Notes: generated from the sequence alone by a model not told the origin. 64,000 nt of DNA from Hanleya hanleyi (GCA_036873755.1 JAVTVY010025253.1:1-64000); one strand, 5' to 3'; shown: positions 23,915 through 36,416, counted from the stretch's first letter. Numbers and translations are program-made.

Positions 23915-25416
23915 CTGGAAAGAGATGGTAAAAGACGCATGGACATGTAGTAATTCACCATTGGTATGCAACCTAATAACACTGCTATCGACACCGGTTG
24001 CCTGTATCAAATATTGGTCTTGACGTGCACCCACATTCCCTGATCTTAAAGTTAAATACTTGAAATGTACCGTTGGGACTCAGAGTTTGAAATCCCTATT
24101 ACGAACATGGTTCACCAAGGATCTTAACTCTGACCTCTTCACGACCACCCCGACTCCTACATTTATATAGCAAAGCTGTATTGGAACATACAGAAAGCAA
24201 AATACATTTGACAATTGAGAGAATGCCGGTAATTCAATATTCAAAGTTCCTCTGCCCTTGGATTTCACCAGATCCTGTAAAAATAGAGACTATCTTGACC
24301 AAGAAATAATATTTTGGAAACCCCAATGACCCATGAGACACTAAGTATATCTCTTGCAAACGACTGGATCAGAAAAATACTATTCTGCAACAGGATTATG
24401 AATCATGAACAAGAACGCTCGGCTTTTGATTTTGGCATATTTCTGTAGACGACAGGTCTTGATTTGGTATGAAAGTATCATCTGACGCTTCTTTTCGGTA
24501 AGATGTGTAATAACAAATAATCCCCTGGGGATTTAGTGTCCCTTCTCATATCATCTTCTTGATTTCATTTGCAAATTTGGAGAACACTGTCATAGCTGGG
24601 TTAGAAAATAGAAGCCGGAGATTTTCAATCCACCGGACATCCATACAATTTTGAATGATGCCAATGTGAAGCCTGCAATAAACTTAGATTGAGATTTTAT
24701 ATTCTGGTACATAAGCGCCCGCAGTCATCTATAAATAATATCTGAGTCAATAAAAAAATATTAACACAAGCTAAAGAAGATATCGCGATGTTCCGGTCGT
24801 CAACACCGAACCACACAGATGAAGCGTAAATTCGCCATAAACTGTTGCACTCTCGAGTTCGACGTCACTATCATGGTGAAGAAGTATCTACCCGAAAAAG
24901 AATACTGGACATCCTCTGGTAACCCTCGTGGGCGTCCGATGTGTTTGCTGAGTAGAATTTTTTCCAAATTGTAATACCAGTTGACTATATGTTACACGTG
25001 CAGCTATTTATATATGCATCCCCTGTAGTCTTTACGAAGTAGTCGAGCTTCCGCGTCAATATTGCAGAATCCCAAGAAATATACTACTACGAGCTGTGCT
25101 ACGCATCAACAACGCCTCTCACATCACACCTTCCACACATATGGCTCGAGATAAAAACAGAAATAACCAAAAAACTAGCATCACGATCCGGAGTATGTAC
25201 ACATTCAATAAATCTAGACCAGAATGTATAGGTGAACATTCATGGAAGTTTACTCGGTTCATACAGATACATTCCGTCAATTCGATATACATATTTGATC
25301 ACACGAACGTATTTGCTAAAGTTTATTCGAACTGAAACCAAGATTGACAGTTTTGCTATCACACAGAGAATAACAACGACATTTTGTATAACTGAAAATA
25401 TTTCTGACAGTAGTTT

Positions 25417-25601
25417 CGTTATTTTGGGATAACACTATCTTGGAATAGCACAGATTCTAGTGCTGATAAATTGGTCAAGTCCAGTGCTGGCGATTAGGTG
25501 CCTGACTCTGGGGTCGCTGGTTCGAACCCCGCACGGGACTTGACCAATTTTTCAGCTCTAGAATCTGTGCTATTCTAAGATAGGGTAATCCCAAAATAAC
25601 G
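25417..25601. mobile_element. Foldback element with a tRNA-like loop
   Basis: Arms of about 65 bp (CGTTATTTTGGGATAACACT... and its near-exact inverse ending at 25601) enclose a loop bounded by GGTCAAGTCC and GGGACTTGACC. Inside the loop, gtgctggcgattaggtgcc and GGTTCGAACCC (25519-25529) resemble pol III A and B boxes, with a T-stem-like pairing. No coding capacity. It could be a foldback DNA transposon that captured a tRNA-derived SINE, or a SINE inverted on itself. Confidence 0.8.
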
Positions 25602-25689
25602 AAAATACTGTTGAAGTATTTCTAAATGATGAAACTATTTCTTTTCGCCATAATCTACATTGTATTGGTAATATGGGCAGCGTTCCCCG

Positions 25690-26160
25690 AGGCTCGCCCT
25701 CTGTGCATGTCATTCGACAATGATATGTAGGCTTATTGTTTTGTTGGGAAAATTAATCCGCTCGACGTCGAACATTACAGGTTAGCTTTTCTGAGTATTC
25801 CAGCATTTACCATGTTTACCCCTTGTTGAGGCGTTTACTTCATCAGGCGTCCTCGATTCTCATCCATTAACATCAGATGAGTTGTTCGTTTGAGCTGATC
25901 TGTTATCACAGCTCCCGAACTAGCGTATCTAATTCCGCATAAGGCGGTGCTAAGGGCTGTGTGGATACTCAATAGTCTCCACATGAACAGCTGCAATAAA
26001 AGCGCGGCTGAGGTACTAAGGCTACGTCCGAGAAACCACCGTATTCTCGCGTCTGAATGTGACGTACCGAGGGAACCTTTCCTGCGAAGTCGTATGATTG
26101 GTTTTTGGTCGCCAGACGTCGTCAATATTTCTCACCTCTTGCATATCGCTCTAATTGATA
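25690..26160 (+). mobile_element. Family B element, near complete, in protease intron 2
   Basis: From cccgaggctcgccctctgtg through gatatgtaggcttattg, acattacaggttagc, tgaggcgtttac, ctgatctgttatcacagctc, the core (tctaattccgcataaggc ... tccacatgaacagctgc) and the B end (ctacgtccgagaaaccac ... cagacgtcgtcaat ... cctcttgcatatcgctc). About 470 bp, antisense to the host gene. Confidence 0.9.
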
Positions 26161-26909
26161 ATATTGGTCGTTGTTAAGGATACGGTGACAGGGAATTCAC
26201 GACTTCTGTTCTTCTCTACTTCATTTGTATGTGAGCGAATCTCCCACAAAGGTTAAGATTTAGGCAGTGCGATTTTGTTGGCGTAGGCCAGTGCGATTGA
26301 GATGTGCGTTGTCGCATAGCAATAGATAACTTGAAAGTGGTCACACTATGCACAGGGCGTTGATTATCTGTTGCGTTGGCGCTGTGCCTTGCGATTCGAA
26401 TTAAGAATTGTTGAATTTTTATCGCACTGCACACATAATCGCATGGATCTGGCAAGATAAAGAGCGAATATTTGAGCACTTGTACCGTTGTCGTTTGTAA
26501 AGTTCATATGGAAATGTTCTTCAGTCTGGTATAGCAGAACCCATCACGACGGATATTAACTATAAGGACGTCGATCTGCGTTACTTGTGACCATCAAACC
26601 TTAGGGTCGCTTTGATAGAGAAGGCTTTGGTTACCGGTATCAATTTTTTGCAGAGTAACAAATAAACTTTAATATGGTTGTAGGCTCAGGCTAACATTCA
26701 TGAAATGGTACCCACAATTTTCAATGGCCAAGAGCATGATCCTTCAGTATAAAAAAAAATCGCAGGCTTCGATGAAAGTAATGACGCATTAGTGTGACCA
26801 TTCCTATGTACGGGATAAAATAGAAAGACCGCGCTGGCCGCATATAGACGCAACGCATGTAGTGTGACTGTAGCCTTAGTGGAATTCTTGACGGATTCTT
26901 CAATACCCT

Positions 26910-27230
26910 AAGCCAATTTCTACGTTCCCATTCGAACTTGCCTTGATATGTCAAACCCCCATTCAATGTTCAAAGAACTTATAAATAGACACAAAACGTC
27001 ACTGACCAGGAATCCATTTGAATTTCGAAATGTGTCATAGAAGATCGTATTGATTTGCTGGCCTATATATTGGGCCAACACAACCATGCACCATAGGAAT
27101 GACGTAGCTACTTGAGAACGATGTCACCGTACACGCAATCGACTTGTAGGTTCGGATTGGTTCGTCTCTCGTTCGTAAGTGAGTTTTACACCTCGGATTT
27201 TGAACACTGAAGGTGGTCAGATATATCAAG
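26910..27230. mobile_element. Second copy of the 36-bp-TIR MITE, right end truncated
   Basis: The left end aagccaatttctacgttccc matches the element at 16884. The interior (tgtcatagaag ... cctatatattgggccaacac ... cctcggattttgaacactga) follows it with about 10-20% difference by eye. The right arm breaks off after ggcaagttcg, losing the outer part of the TIR. The C-tract is short here (ccccc). Confidence 0.9.
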
Positions 27231-27787
27231 GCAAGTTCGGAGACATTAGGATTTCAAGTAGAGTGTCCAATCAGAACTCAGGAGTTTGGAGTCCATGAAT
27301 TCGCCTGTTTAAGATCATGGATACTAAGACTCTGAACTTGAAGCCTAATTTTGCAATTAAAACGTGATCTGAAGGCGATTTGAATAAGGCGCTGGTGAGT
27401 CAACTGTATTTATTAGGCTATTTGTACTTCGGTGAAATAAAGACATAAAAGCCACCTCTGAATAAAATTCTCATAACAGTTGCGAATAAACGTTGCGAAG
27501 GTTAATGTACACGAAATATAACAACAACATTACAAAAAGCACACAATCTAATAAACATTACATGGAAATATATTTGTTCTGTACTTTTCTAATTTACACA
27601 ATGTGCCATGTAGTATTGGTATAATTATTACTTCATAGCAATGTAAATTATATTTGTTCTCTCTTTGACACACGTTTTCTCTCAAAGTCTATGAGGATAT
27701 ACGGACACGAGTGCTAACCACAAAAAGCATGGATAGGATCCCACTGGCTGTAATTCAAAATGTGCAGTCGAATGGGGAATAACTTAC

Positions 27788-27893
27788 CCGAACTATCATA
27801 TCAATTTTACGATGGATTTCTCTGCCAGTTGTTTCCTTCAAGTGAAATTCTCCAAGAACTGCTCTCCAATTTTCTACTTTTTCGAATCTTGAT
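27788..27893 (-). CDS. S1A serine protease, exon B
   Basis: 106-bp exon between acceptor ctgttcaattatag and donor GTAAGT. One base completes a Gly codon from exon A, then 35 codons end in phase 0. It encodes WRAVLGEFHL and a charged stretch ending RKIDMIVR, the LGEH-type strand segment that lies between the catalytic His and Asp in this family. The next residues (HPDF) come from exon C. Confidence 0.93.
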
Positions 27894-28039
27894 CTATAAT
27901 TGAACAGAGAAACATTCAAAATGAAGTATTTGATCATCGACAAATAGTCTACACACAAGAGTATACATTTTGAGCCTTAGTATCAGTTAGAAGCGAGTTG
28001 ATGCAGTGATTACAATATGAAAGTTACACAGGGGTCATA

Positions 28040-28659
28040 CAGGGTGAGTAAAAAAGAATGTCCACCTGTGGTTTTGTTCATTTATTCATATGAAGTTACA
28101 ATTTATTGTGTATATGAATATAACACATGGAAGGGTACTTCATCTCTCCACTATATTCAACCATGGTATGTTTTATTCATGGAAGAAAATATACATATAT
28201 TGTGTATATACCAATGGCGCTCACGAAAGGAAAGTGCATTCTCTCCATAAAGCAGCCATGAGTGAACAGTTGAAGAAACAAGAATGAGACTCTTCCCTGT
28301 TTATGTATTTTCAGATATTTCTGTTGCATATTTTTCCAGTGCCAAGTAACAACTCTCGGAGAGAAGTCTTAAATTGCAACAGAGACACCTGAAAACAGCT
28401 AAACATGTGAAATGTCTCATTCCTGTGTCCGTTTTCATGCATTTCCACATTATGTAGAGAATGCACTTTCTTTCCATCGGCGTTATTGGTATATAAACAT
28501 TATCTTTATATTTTTGTCCATAAATAAAACATATAATGGGTGGATATAGTACAGAGAGGGAATACCCTTCGTTATGTTATATTCATATACACAATAAATT
28601 ATATCTTCAGATGAATAAATTAGCAAAACAAAAGATGGACATTTTATTTACTCACCCTG
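28040..28659. mobile_element. Long-TIR nonautonomous DNA transposon, TA target
   Basis: CAGGGTGAGTAAA at 28040 is inverted at 28659, and the arms extend as imperfect inverted repeats over about 250 bp each (28040-28290 and 28414-28659) around a spacer of about 120 bp. TA dinucleotides flank both ends (28038-28039 and 28660-28661), as expected for Tc1/mariner-type insertion. No transposase frame. The transcript of the host gene could form a long hairpin here. Confidence 0.9.
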
Positions 28660-28945
28660 TACAGCCGATATGTTGATGAAATCCACATGAATGTATTTTC
28701 TTTGACCTACTGCCTCAACCCGATCAGACAAGATAAAGCCTCTGTGAATACCATCGACACGGCGGTTCTGTTTCGGCTATTGTTACCTCTCTTGTATATG
28801 CCGATATTTATTGCGGAAATGTTCGAGGAAAGTATGGTTTCGAACAATATTTCGACGTTTATTTCATGCCATAGTGTAAATGTGGTTCACAATATACAGG
28901 TAACACTGTTAAGTTCGTCGAAGGTGATGTTGGCCTATCGTTGAC

Positions 28946-29098
28946 ATTATACAGATATTGCATATTGATATTGTGTGATATCACGATTTGTCAGCTCGAG
29001 AAGGTGGTGTTCAACGAGTACGGAGCACGAGTTGAACATCACAAGCTGCCAAATTGTGATATTACACCTCACAGCATGCAATATATTTTTATTATACC
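28946..29098. repeat. Imperfect foldback, about 150 bp
   Basis: gatatcacgatttgtcagct ... ggtgttcaac pairs with gttgaacatcacaagctgcc ... aattgtgatatt around a short loop (gagtacggagcac), and outer segments (atattgcat / atgcaatat) extend the pairing. Probably a decayed DNA element. No TSD was seen. Confidence 0.65.
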
Positions 29099-31214
29099 GA
29101 AAAAGACATAAACAATACAAAATAGACGTACAGTGTAAAGAGTGAAACCAGGTGGTAACGTAAAACGCTTTCCGTCTGTACACGCCATCGTGACTACAGC
29201 GGAAAGACATCACAACAGACGACAATGCTACGAAAGAGTCTGCTCACGGGCGATAACTGCACGAGACCTTGTGACATTGCCTCTGCCATGTGACGAGAGC
29301 GCGTGATCATGTGATATCTGCGCGAGATCGTGAGACATCACATTGACGAACTGTTTTTTCATCAGACATCGAGCATTGCGGACTATCACCCGATGGTGTC
29401 TCAACCAATTAAAATAAACGAATGCACAGTGAGGTATAATAATACTTAATTATAATCGAAAAAATCAAGTTCCAATGGCGTCCTTACCGCCGTGATCCAA
29501 ATTATTGGCGTTGCGTATATTGAAAAAAATCCGTTAGTAAACACTTGAATAAGTGGGATACTTCGCTATTAAATGAAGCGTGGTGAGAAAATCCAATAGT
29601 AAACTGAGGACTCAATGTGTGGGAAGAACTTATTTCCGGTAGCGATATTTGTAATGTTAGCATTATGATATTTGTACAGAAAATCTGATCGTCTTGTTGT
29701 GTGAATATATATAATCACGATGAAACCAGCACTCCTGAGAATGACATCCGACAATAGCAAGCGTCAGGTCCGACATTATCTAGCAAATGCTACCAGGCGA
29801 GATAAATCAACGTCGTATGCAGGTCCTTCAGGAATATTGCTATTCAGAACAGGCCTAGATCTGGCGCGAAATGCTGATCCATTTCAACAGCGTCACAAGC
29901 GTCGATGCAACATTTCATAGTAAGCGTCCATGATCAAACGACCTATTTCAATGAGACTATCAGCATCATAATCCAAATTGTTTGCAAAAGATTATTAGTC
30001 GAAATTTTTCAATGATTCTGGCAAGATATCTTGATAAGACCAGTGATATGCAGCACAAAACTTGAGAGATCTGGAATAGAGGAGTTTGATAAAATAGTGT
30101 TGCCAAAGCATCTTCTGTAATCATTCTTGGTGACGTTGAATGGAATCGTCACCTCATTTTGTCAAGTTCGATAAATTTTCATTACAAATATGTATACATC
30201 ATGTGTAGGACCTTCTGAAGAATTTGTGTCCAGAACTTAATAGTTAATGATGTCGAAAATAGTATCGTCTCTCTTGTCATAAGGTCAACACGCGAGTAAA
30301 CTGTTTTTATTTATAAAGATATGTCAGTATACGATTATCTCAAACCACCGCTGCATGTTTTCGCTAGCGAGAATTTCAAGCGTTATAACATCGTGAGTCT
30401 GTTTGAGACAAAATTCACATAACCTCGAAATACAATTTCAATTTCTTGACAGAAGGTAGCTGTCACTAGTTTTATTCAAATTATTCTCAATTATCAGTTG
30501 TAGTTTATCGAATAAATTTTGTACCGTTCCTATACAAGCAATGTATGTCGGTCACGCATTGTTCCCTTGTGCCACAGATGATCGACAATTCACAACCGAC
30601 AGATAAACATTTCTGTATTTTTGGGAATGTGGGAAGAAGAAGCGAGTCGGATTGTCAATGAGGACAAATCTTACATCAACTTGACCTTCTAGTCGGAGTA
30701 TTTGGTTTGACCCTAAAGATTTACTCCTAAGTGTACACGGATTTGGTAACTTGCCAAACATTCCTGATTTCCTGATTCTTGACATGAACCTCATTGACTG
30801 ACCTTGGATTGTATTAATTTATGACTCGCCCACTAATTTAGTTAAAAAGATAAATCTCCATAAATGAGGTGATAAAATACCAATTTATTCGAATTAATTC
30901 GAATTATTCGGTTTTTCTATCCAGCAAAAGGAGAATATAACAACCAGATCGGACTTACAATAGACAGCCGTTGACCATTGAGAATTCCAGGTTCATAATC
31001 GAACAACCTCTTTCGTACAATCTATCAAGACAAAAGCTGAATCGGGCACCAAAACAAATCCATATCTCTATTGAATTCAGTGAGCAATTATCACTGTCTG
31101 CTAGTTTTCTTTTTATTTGAGAGAGAATATCCAGATCATCAGCTTTTGATAGTGATCGTTCGTTTGAACAATATAAAACGGATGACTTTCAAAAGGGATC
31201 CTAACCGAAGACCG

Positions 31215-31392
31215 AACGGAATTATCCTGAAGTCATATTAAGCGAAAGACATCTTTTGCAAGCTACGATCGTATTTTCATACCAGTGTGTGGTACCACCA
31301 CGCGCGAGAAACTTGCAATGAAGGCGCGTGTGGTTGTATGACCCCGTGGATTTTGTTTCTGTAATGATGTTTTGTGACGTTGATTAAAAGAG
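31215..31392 (-). mobile_element. Family A, RT-frame end relic in protease intron 1
   Basis: The reverse complement reads ttttaatcaacgtcacaaaa, then attacagaaac, cgcgccttcattgcaag and gaaaatacgatcgtagcttg, parallel to 48290-48430, followed by a degraded core (aattccgttcgg ... ggttagg). Confidence 0.75.
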
Positions 31393-31684
31393 TGTGGTAT
31401 CTGTTCATGCACTGTTTTGTAACGTTGTTTGAGTCATCGTTAAATGCAATTAGGCGAGATATGTATACGCTGAGCCTTTTGGAATATCAAAACATTCTGG
31501 AATACCAAAATCAATATAAAAGCACCTGCTCCAATCGCCAGATATAAACACACAAATTTACACAGACCAGAGGTATATTCCTACGAAGGCTCTCATTTGC
31601 AAATTGTCCGATAAGACAAATTCTAGAGGGTGTGTAAAAGTTTCTGCAGGAGGGTTCATTATCCTTAAGCAGTTTTACTTCGGT

Positions 31685-31838
31685 TATCTCAGTCACGCTT
31701 TGATCGAACACCGTGGAGATTTAAAACACACGTTATTCAAACGGTCCCTAGCCTCGGGTTAAGTGGAATTAGACACATTAGCTACGATCGTATTTTGCCG
31801 TCAGGCGTACCGGTATTTAGGGTGACATTGATATGTAT
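31685..31838 (-). mobile_element. Family A, RT-frame end plus core, next to the exon A donor
   Basis: The reverse complement reads ggcaaaatacgatcgtagc, then (after a small deletion) taatgtgtctaattccactt, aacccgaggctagggaccgt and aaagcgtgactgagataac. It lies about 10 bp inside intron 1, immediately downstream of the exon A splice donor, and in the sense orientation of the host gene. Confidence 0.8.
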
Positions 31839-31848
31839 ATTAACCTAC

Positions 31849-32023
31849 CCAAATACACAATGAGCGGCTGTAGCCACCCACCGAGGATGCAACAATGTTC
31901 CCCCACACACGTGCCTCTTCGCCCAGGTTAGTCGGAGGGAGACCATCCAGGGCCAACGTCCTTCCACCGACGGTAATCCTCCTACTATGAGGTGGGAAAT
32001 TGCTACTCCGCATTCCATTTCCG
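31849..32023 (-). CDS. S1A serine protease, exon A (activation site, catalytic His)
   Basis: 175-bp exon between acceptor taatttttcag and donor GTAGGT. Two bases complete a codon from an exon not found, then MECG (the propeptide Cys1 that pairs with Cys122), SHL|IVGG (activation site), [17 protein letters not shown] (Cys42) and TAAHC (His57, Cys58), ending with two bases of the Gly codon completed in exon B. P1 of the activation site is Leu, not the usual Arg/Lys. The five exons sum to 764 bp and keep frame throughout. The start codon and signal peptide must lie upstream (beyond 32023) and were not located. Confidence 0.95.
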
Positions 32024-32675
32024 CTGAAAAATTAGAAAAATAACAATAGTGAAGTTATTTTAGAAAAATTCTGTTTCTTTAAATTCTTTTTTTATGAATA
32101 GGAATTCTTCATGAGTATTACTTGATAACGCGGGTAGAAGTTTCTGTAGGACTTTCCATCGAATATAAATAGGGAAGTTTATATGAAAAAAATATAATAT
32201 TGATGTAAGAGGTGAACAGTGGTCCTCGAATACTCTCCAACATACCTTCATGTTGCGCGTTATAATATATATTATGCATTCGGAGCTACCGAGCGGAAAT
32301 CTATGAAGGGAATCGATTCGCACTCGGAAAGTCCTAACCTGAATTTCCTGTAAATCAGTAGATGTGGTAGGCCGAAGCAGAAGAGTCATTCACGCGGATC
32401 CATGCCACAGACTGTATATATTGCAAATCACCTCCCAATTATTAATTTTGGTTTTATTATTTCAACACGCCATTGTCAAGGGATATGCTCTCTGAAACTG
32501 AAAGAAATCGTATTACTATTGCGATTTCAATGCCTACACGTAATGTATTTTCGGTGACGTCACCAAATTATTAAAGTAGTAGAAATTAAAGTGGTACATC
32601 CTCATGGTATCTCATCTGTGATGAAGTAGGGTAATATAACTGCAGAACACAACAGTTCGTTATGAGGACATAGTA

Positions 32676-33294
32676 CGGGTGTCCTACCTATTATCGTGCG
32701 TTTTTTAGGGTTTATTTCGAATATATAAAAAAGTATTTCTCGAAATGACATGAAAACTGACACGATGATTGCTGAGCTCGTCAGCTTTCTTCCATTATGA
32801 ATTCCATCGATGACGCCACTCCAGTCTGCACTTGCGAGAGCTATTTTTAACTCGACTTTTCAGCTCAGTTCCCGCCGTGGAGAGTACCAGTTATCGGACA
32901 CCCATCGTGAACAAGAATTTTACGTTGAAGTACAATGTATTTCCAAGTTTTGTGCATGACAATCGTTAGTTGGAGTTCTGTCGTTTAAGACGATATGACC
33001 ATTGTTCAATTTCTATACGTATTTACTTGAGAGCGAGATCGGGAAGACAAGGTCGTATATCGAATTTCGCACCCCCGCCACAACACGAGAAATTTCGAAG
33101 TTTGATGAAAACAAAAATGTTAGATTTAAAATTTTCGACTTTTGTGGCTACCTATAATTCTATATTTTGCATAACAATTAGAAATGATCTCCCCTTTGTT
33201 CCGACATATTATTGCCTTGTCATCACAAGCACAACACGTTCGCACGAGATGCGTGTCCGATAACTGACCTGTCCGATAACTGTTCCGACACCCG
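32676..33294. mobile_element. Probable nonautonomous DNA transposon, TA target
   Basis: The left end CGGGTGTCC...TTATCG and the right end ...CCGATAACTGTTCCGACACCCG are imperfect inverted repeats flanked by TA on both sides (32674-32675 and 33295-33296). Related subterminal copies of gttatcggacac occur at about 32891 and, inverted, twice at 33250-33285. A 97-codon frame inside has no transposase motif. Confidence 0.65.
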
Positions 33295-33296
33295 TA

Positions 33297-36200
33297 GTTT
33301 TAAATTATTTCGATTCAGATTCGTTCCCATGCTGCTCGCCATGTCGTTGCCAAAAACTATTGAGGAGAAGGGAACAAAACTATGAGCGCAGTTAACATAA
33401 TTAACATGGGCCAATGTTGTTCAAAACTGTGAATCCGTGTGAACATATATATACTGCGTTCTAAATCGAGCTCAAGACAACATGTATACTGAATTAGGTC
33501 ACATTAATTGTTCCAGTCAGTGAACACAAATAGGAACATGCACCGCAAGCTCTTCCTTGGTGTAGTTAGGGGAATTCAAGCCGCTGACTTCCGCATCGGT
33601 TTTCCTGTACTTCATTTGGTGTTACTTCTTGTAGGAGTGACGATAGTGAAGTCGTGTCTATGTATAACTTACGACTAAGGCAATATTTGTATGAAGCACT
33701 TAGAAAAGCTCAGCTAATCTTTTGCGTCCGTCAAAAGAAAACCATTGCAAATTCAATTAGGCGCAAACAAATAATATTTAACTGTTGATTTACTGATTTT
33801 ATGAATGTGTGTATAATATAAGCTCGCTTCAAGGAAAGCGTTGAGTTTTGTGCACGTGATTTTGTTTTAGTTTCAAATTCACTACGCGAAACCAAACTGC
33901 TCGTGCGTTCAGATATATTCATATTTATTGCTTTAAGTGGTAAAAAAAATCAACCGCTAAAATTGCTGAACTAGAGCTTCCCAGCCTTAGCATGTTTAGA
34001 AGAATTTAGTAATTAAACATTGTGTAATGTGGTCGATGAATCCTGTAAACGGAAGGTCAAAAGGCTTGCCATGGTTCCTGGTGTCATTTTTTGTTGTTCA
34101 GCACAATTAGTGCGTATTGACGATGTAGATTTCACAGCGCAACGGAGCCAGAGATCAATTTTTGATTGTGGAACTTTCCCGCTGCTCCCGTTATTGTTGG
34201 CAATGGCATGGATAAATTATTGACGTCGCTATGCATCCGAAATTGAGTTCATCTTAGCAGACCCTGCCAATTAGTTCATGCGGCTTGGCATCAATGCTAT
34301 CGCATACGAACCTGAAGAATATAAATAGGTTCTGTCCTTTAACTCCTCAAGGCCGAATGGATCCAAATCGAATTAACCGCCTTGTAGCCTGATTATAGCA
34401 GGTGGGTTACCCAGATTGTTGTAGCAGAGACCAATGAAAAGAAAAGCTCTTTTGGAACAGCGAAGGCCTCGTTTACGGATTTGACGATAGGGATATCTTG
34501 CCATTATCATCCAGACCCGCTTCTCTTTTGCAAGAAATATATAAATATCGTGACGCTTCACGTCACAGTCATCCATATAATTCAAATGTACTCGGAGGGG
34601 GATTTGCTTCACACATCTCATTTACCTGTCCTGGACAACACGCTATGACATAAAGGCACAGACTAAGAACTACATCGCAGATGAAACTCAGTGTCCATTG
34701 CAAATTCCATTCACGACATACACTGTCGGTCCCACGTGCATATACGGTTTCATCCAGAATCTAACATTTCTCTTCTCTAAATATAAAATTCGTGACAATT
34801 TGAAGACCAATGTGTATTTGTAGAATACGATGAAATGGAAGGAAAAAATTCTAATTTTGATCGCTGCTGTTTATATTCATTCAAGGACACAAAAGTCTGT
34901 TTTAGAACTGTTAAAATGGAACACCTTTTTGTGTTCTAAGAAACTGGAACACCCTTTTTAGTCTTCTGGTTTTAGAATACGACTGAAAGGAAAGATTTTC
35001 AACACTGCTATTCTCGTTTATTCGAGAACACCTGTTTGAACGAGTGTTCAAAACTGTTACATTAAAAGACCTTTTTATGTTCCAAAGTGGAACACTGTTG
35101 TGCAAATGCTCACGCTTTGACAGAACAATACAGTCTGACAAATTAGATTACCGGTCATACTTTGATCATTTTACGACTTCCGGTTTTGTTGGGCTTTGTC
35201 CGACAATCAAAACGTTTCTTACTTCTTCCCGAAATCAGTTTTCTTTACACTTGACGTCTCCAGTGTTTTGCATTGATTGGGGATAGGGCATCTGAAAGGG
35301 TACACCATTCGAAATCGCAACAAAACAGTAGTTTTCTTTGGATATCCACGACGTGTTATCAAACTGTTGAAAACTTGAAGTTACCCCAATCATTATCGTG
35401 ATTATGGCCTAGAATGTATGTTTGAATGTTCGCATGCATATTTGAATAAAATAATTTGAGGTGTATATACAATATATCACTCTCTCATCATTTGTTCTTT
35501 TCACTTTACATTGACTTTATGAGAACATGCATAAATGCTTCTAGCGAGACTGGCAGAACAGACTAGTATAAATTGCATGTTCCTTGGCAATTGTAAATGC
35601 GATAGTTATCTCAATAGGAGAACAGATAAGGTTGCCCAGGTTGCGGCCCATACATACTGCGCACTAACAACACGCATCCGACAAGGTGGACGGTAAAACA
35701 AAAGTGATACACTACGCACAGGTGCGCACTCAGACATATATAGTTGCTATTAACACAAAATATTCTGGTAGTACCGGTATACAACCATGCAGGTGTCACG
35801 AATTCGTACCGAGAGGTTATATCTACAGCTGTTTGTACTTATTTGTGTCTGATCTGCATAAACCGAAACAAAAATGTACAAAAAATTCTTTCTGGCAACA
35901 ATAGCTGACCTGACTAGTATAAGGTCGTGGACAGCCCAATGAATGTTGAGTAAGTATGTATCTATTGTTACATCATTGCAGAGGTCGACGTATTTGTCCC
36001 TTTTTGTTTCCATGTTTTCATGTTTCTGTGGTGTAGGTCTGCTGTTCAACAGTAATTTTTCTGACTTGGCATGACCTTGTTCAGTTCTTACACACGGTGC
36101 AATCAGGCGATATTTTAGCGTACATGCAAAAATGTAACATCGGCACTTTTGTTGATGGTTCATACACAATATAAAAAGAAATGTATATAGTTATCTGTCT

Positions 36201-36410
36201 GCCCTCGGCAGTGATAAATATTAAGCTGTTATCAATATTTCCACTAGCCGTTGTGAAATACATTAGAACGATCATGAAATTATTTTAGCTTGCATATTAG
36301 TTCCAAGCTTCATACCATTAAAAACTATTTCTTTTGATAATATTCTTAAGGGATAAATGCCAAAAGTAAACATAAAACGGAAGAAAAAATAGTCACAGTA
36401 TATAAATTAT
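33297..36410. other. No supported gene
   Basis: Contains a stretch (34900-35100) with repeated gtgttc/gaacac motifs around ttttagaac that may be a decayed element, and a family A-like scrap at about 34510-34538 (cgcttctcttttgcaagaaa). Minus-strand frames at 34373-34621 and 35750-36169 were inspected for upstream exons of the protease and not accepted. Confidence 0.4.
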
Positions 36411-36416
36411 AAAAAT

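Larger units (their letters stand above)
23915..27787 (-). other. Protease intron 2
   Basis: 3873-bp intron bounded by gtaagt and ctctttccag. It carries a foldback element (25417-25601), a family B element (25690-26160) and a truncated MITE (26910-27230). The remaining sequence shows no exon-like frame that keeps the phase. Confidence 0.8.
27894..31848 (-). other. Protease intron 1
   Basis: 3955-bp intron, donor gtaggt and acceptor tcaattatag. It holds a long-TIR MITE (28040-28659), a foldback (28946-29098) and two family A relics (31215-31392 and 31685-31838). No further protease exon was recognised. Confidence 0.8.

Noticed and set aside
24035..24268. Extension of protease exon C upstream, and the frame at 24080-24268
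   Set aside because: The ctctttccag acceptor at HPDF gives perfect phase with exon B and matches the family. The extra residues do not align with any S1 protease segment.
34373..34621. Minus-strand frame considered as a CUB-like upstream exon of the protease
   Set aside because: It has a few Cys and an acidic patch, but the CUB pattern does not hold, no clear acceptor exists, and part of it overlaps a family A-like scrap (cgcttctcttttgcaagaaa).
34631..34720. Hydrophobic minus-strand segment ending at a GTAAAT donor-like site, considered as a signal-peptide exon for the protease
   Set aside because: There is no in-frame ATG before an upstream stop, and the exon phase does not fit exon A directly.
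35750..36169. 139-codon minus frame
   Set aside because: No domain, no signal peptide and no splice context. The composition is that of AT-rich noncoding DNA.
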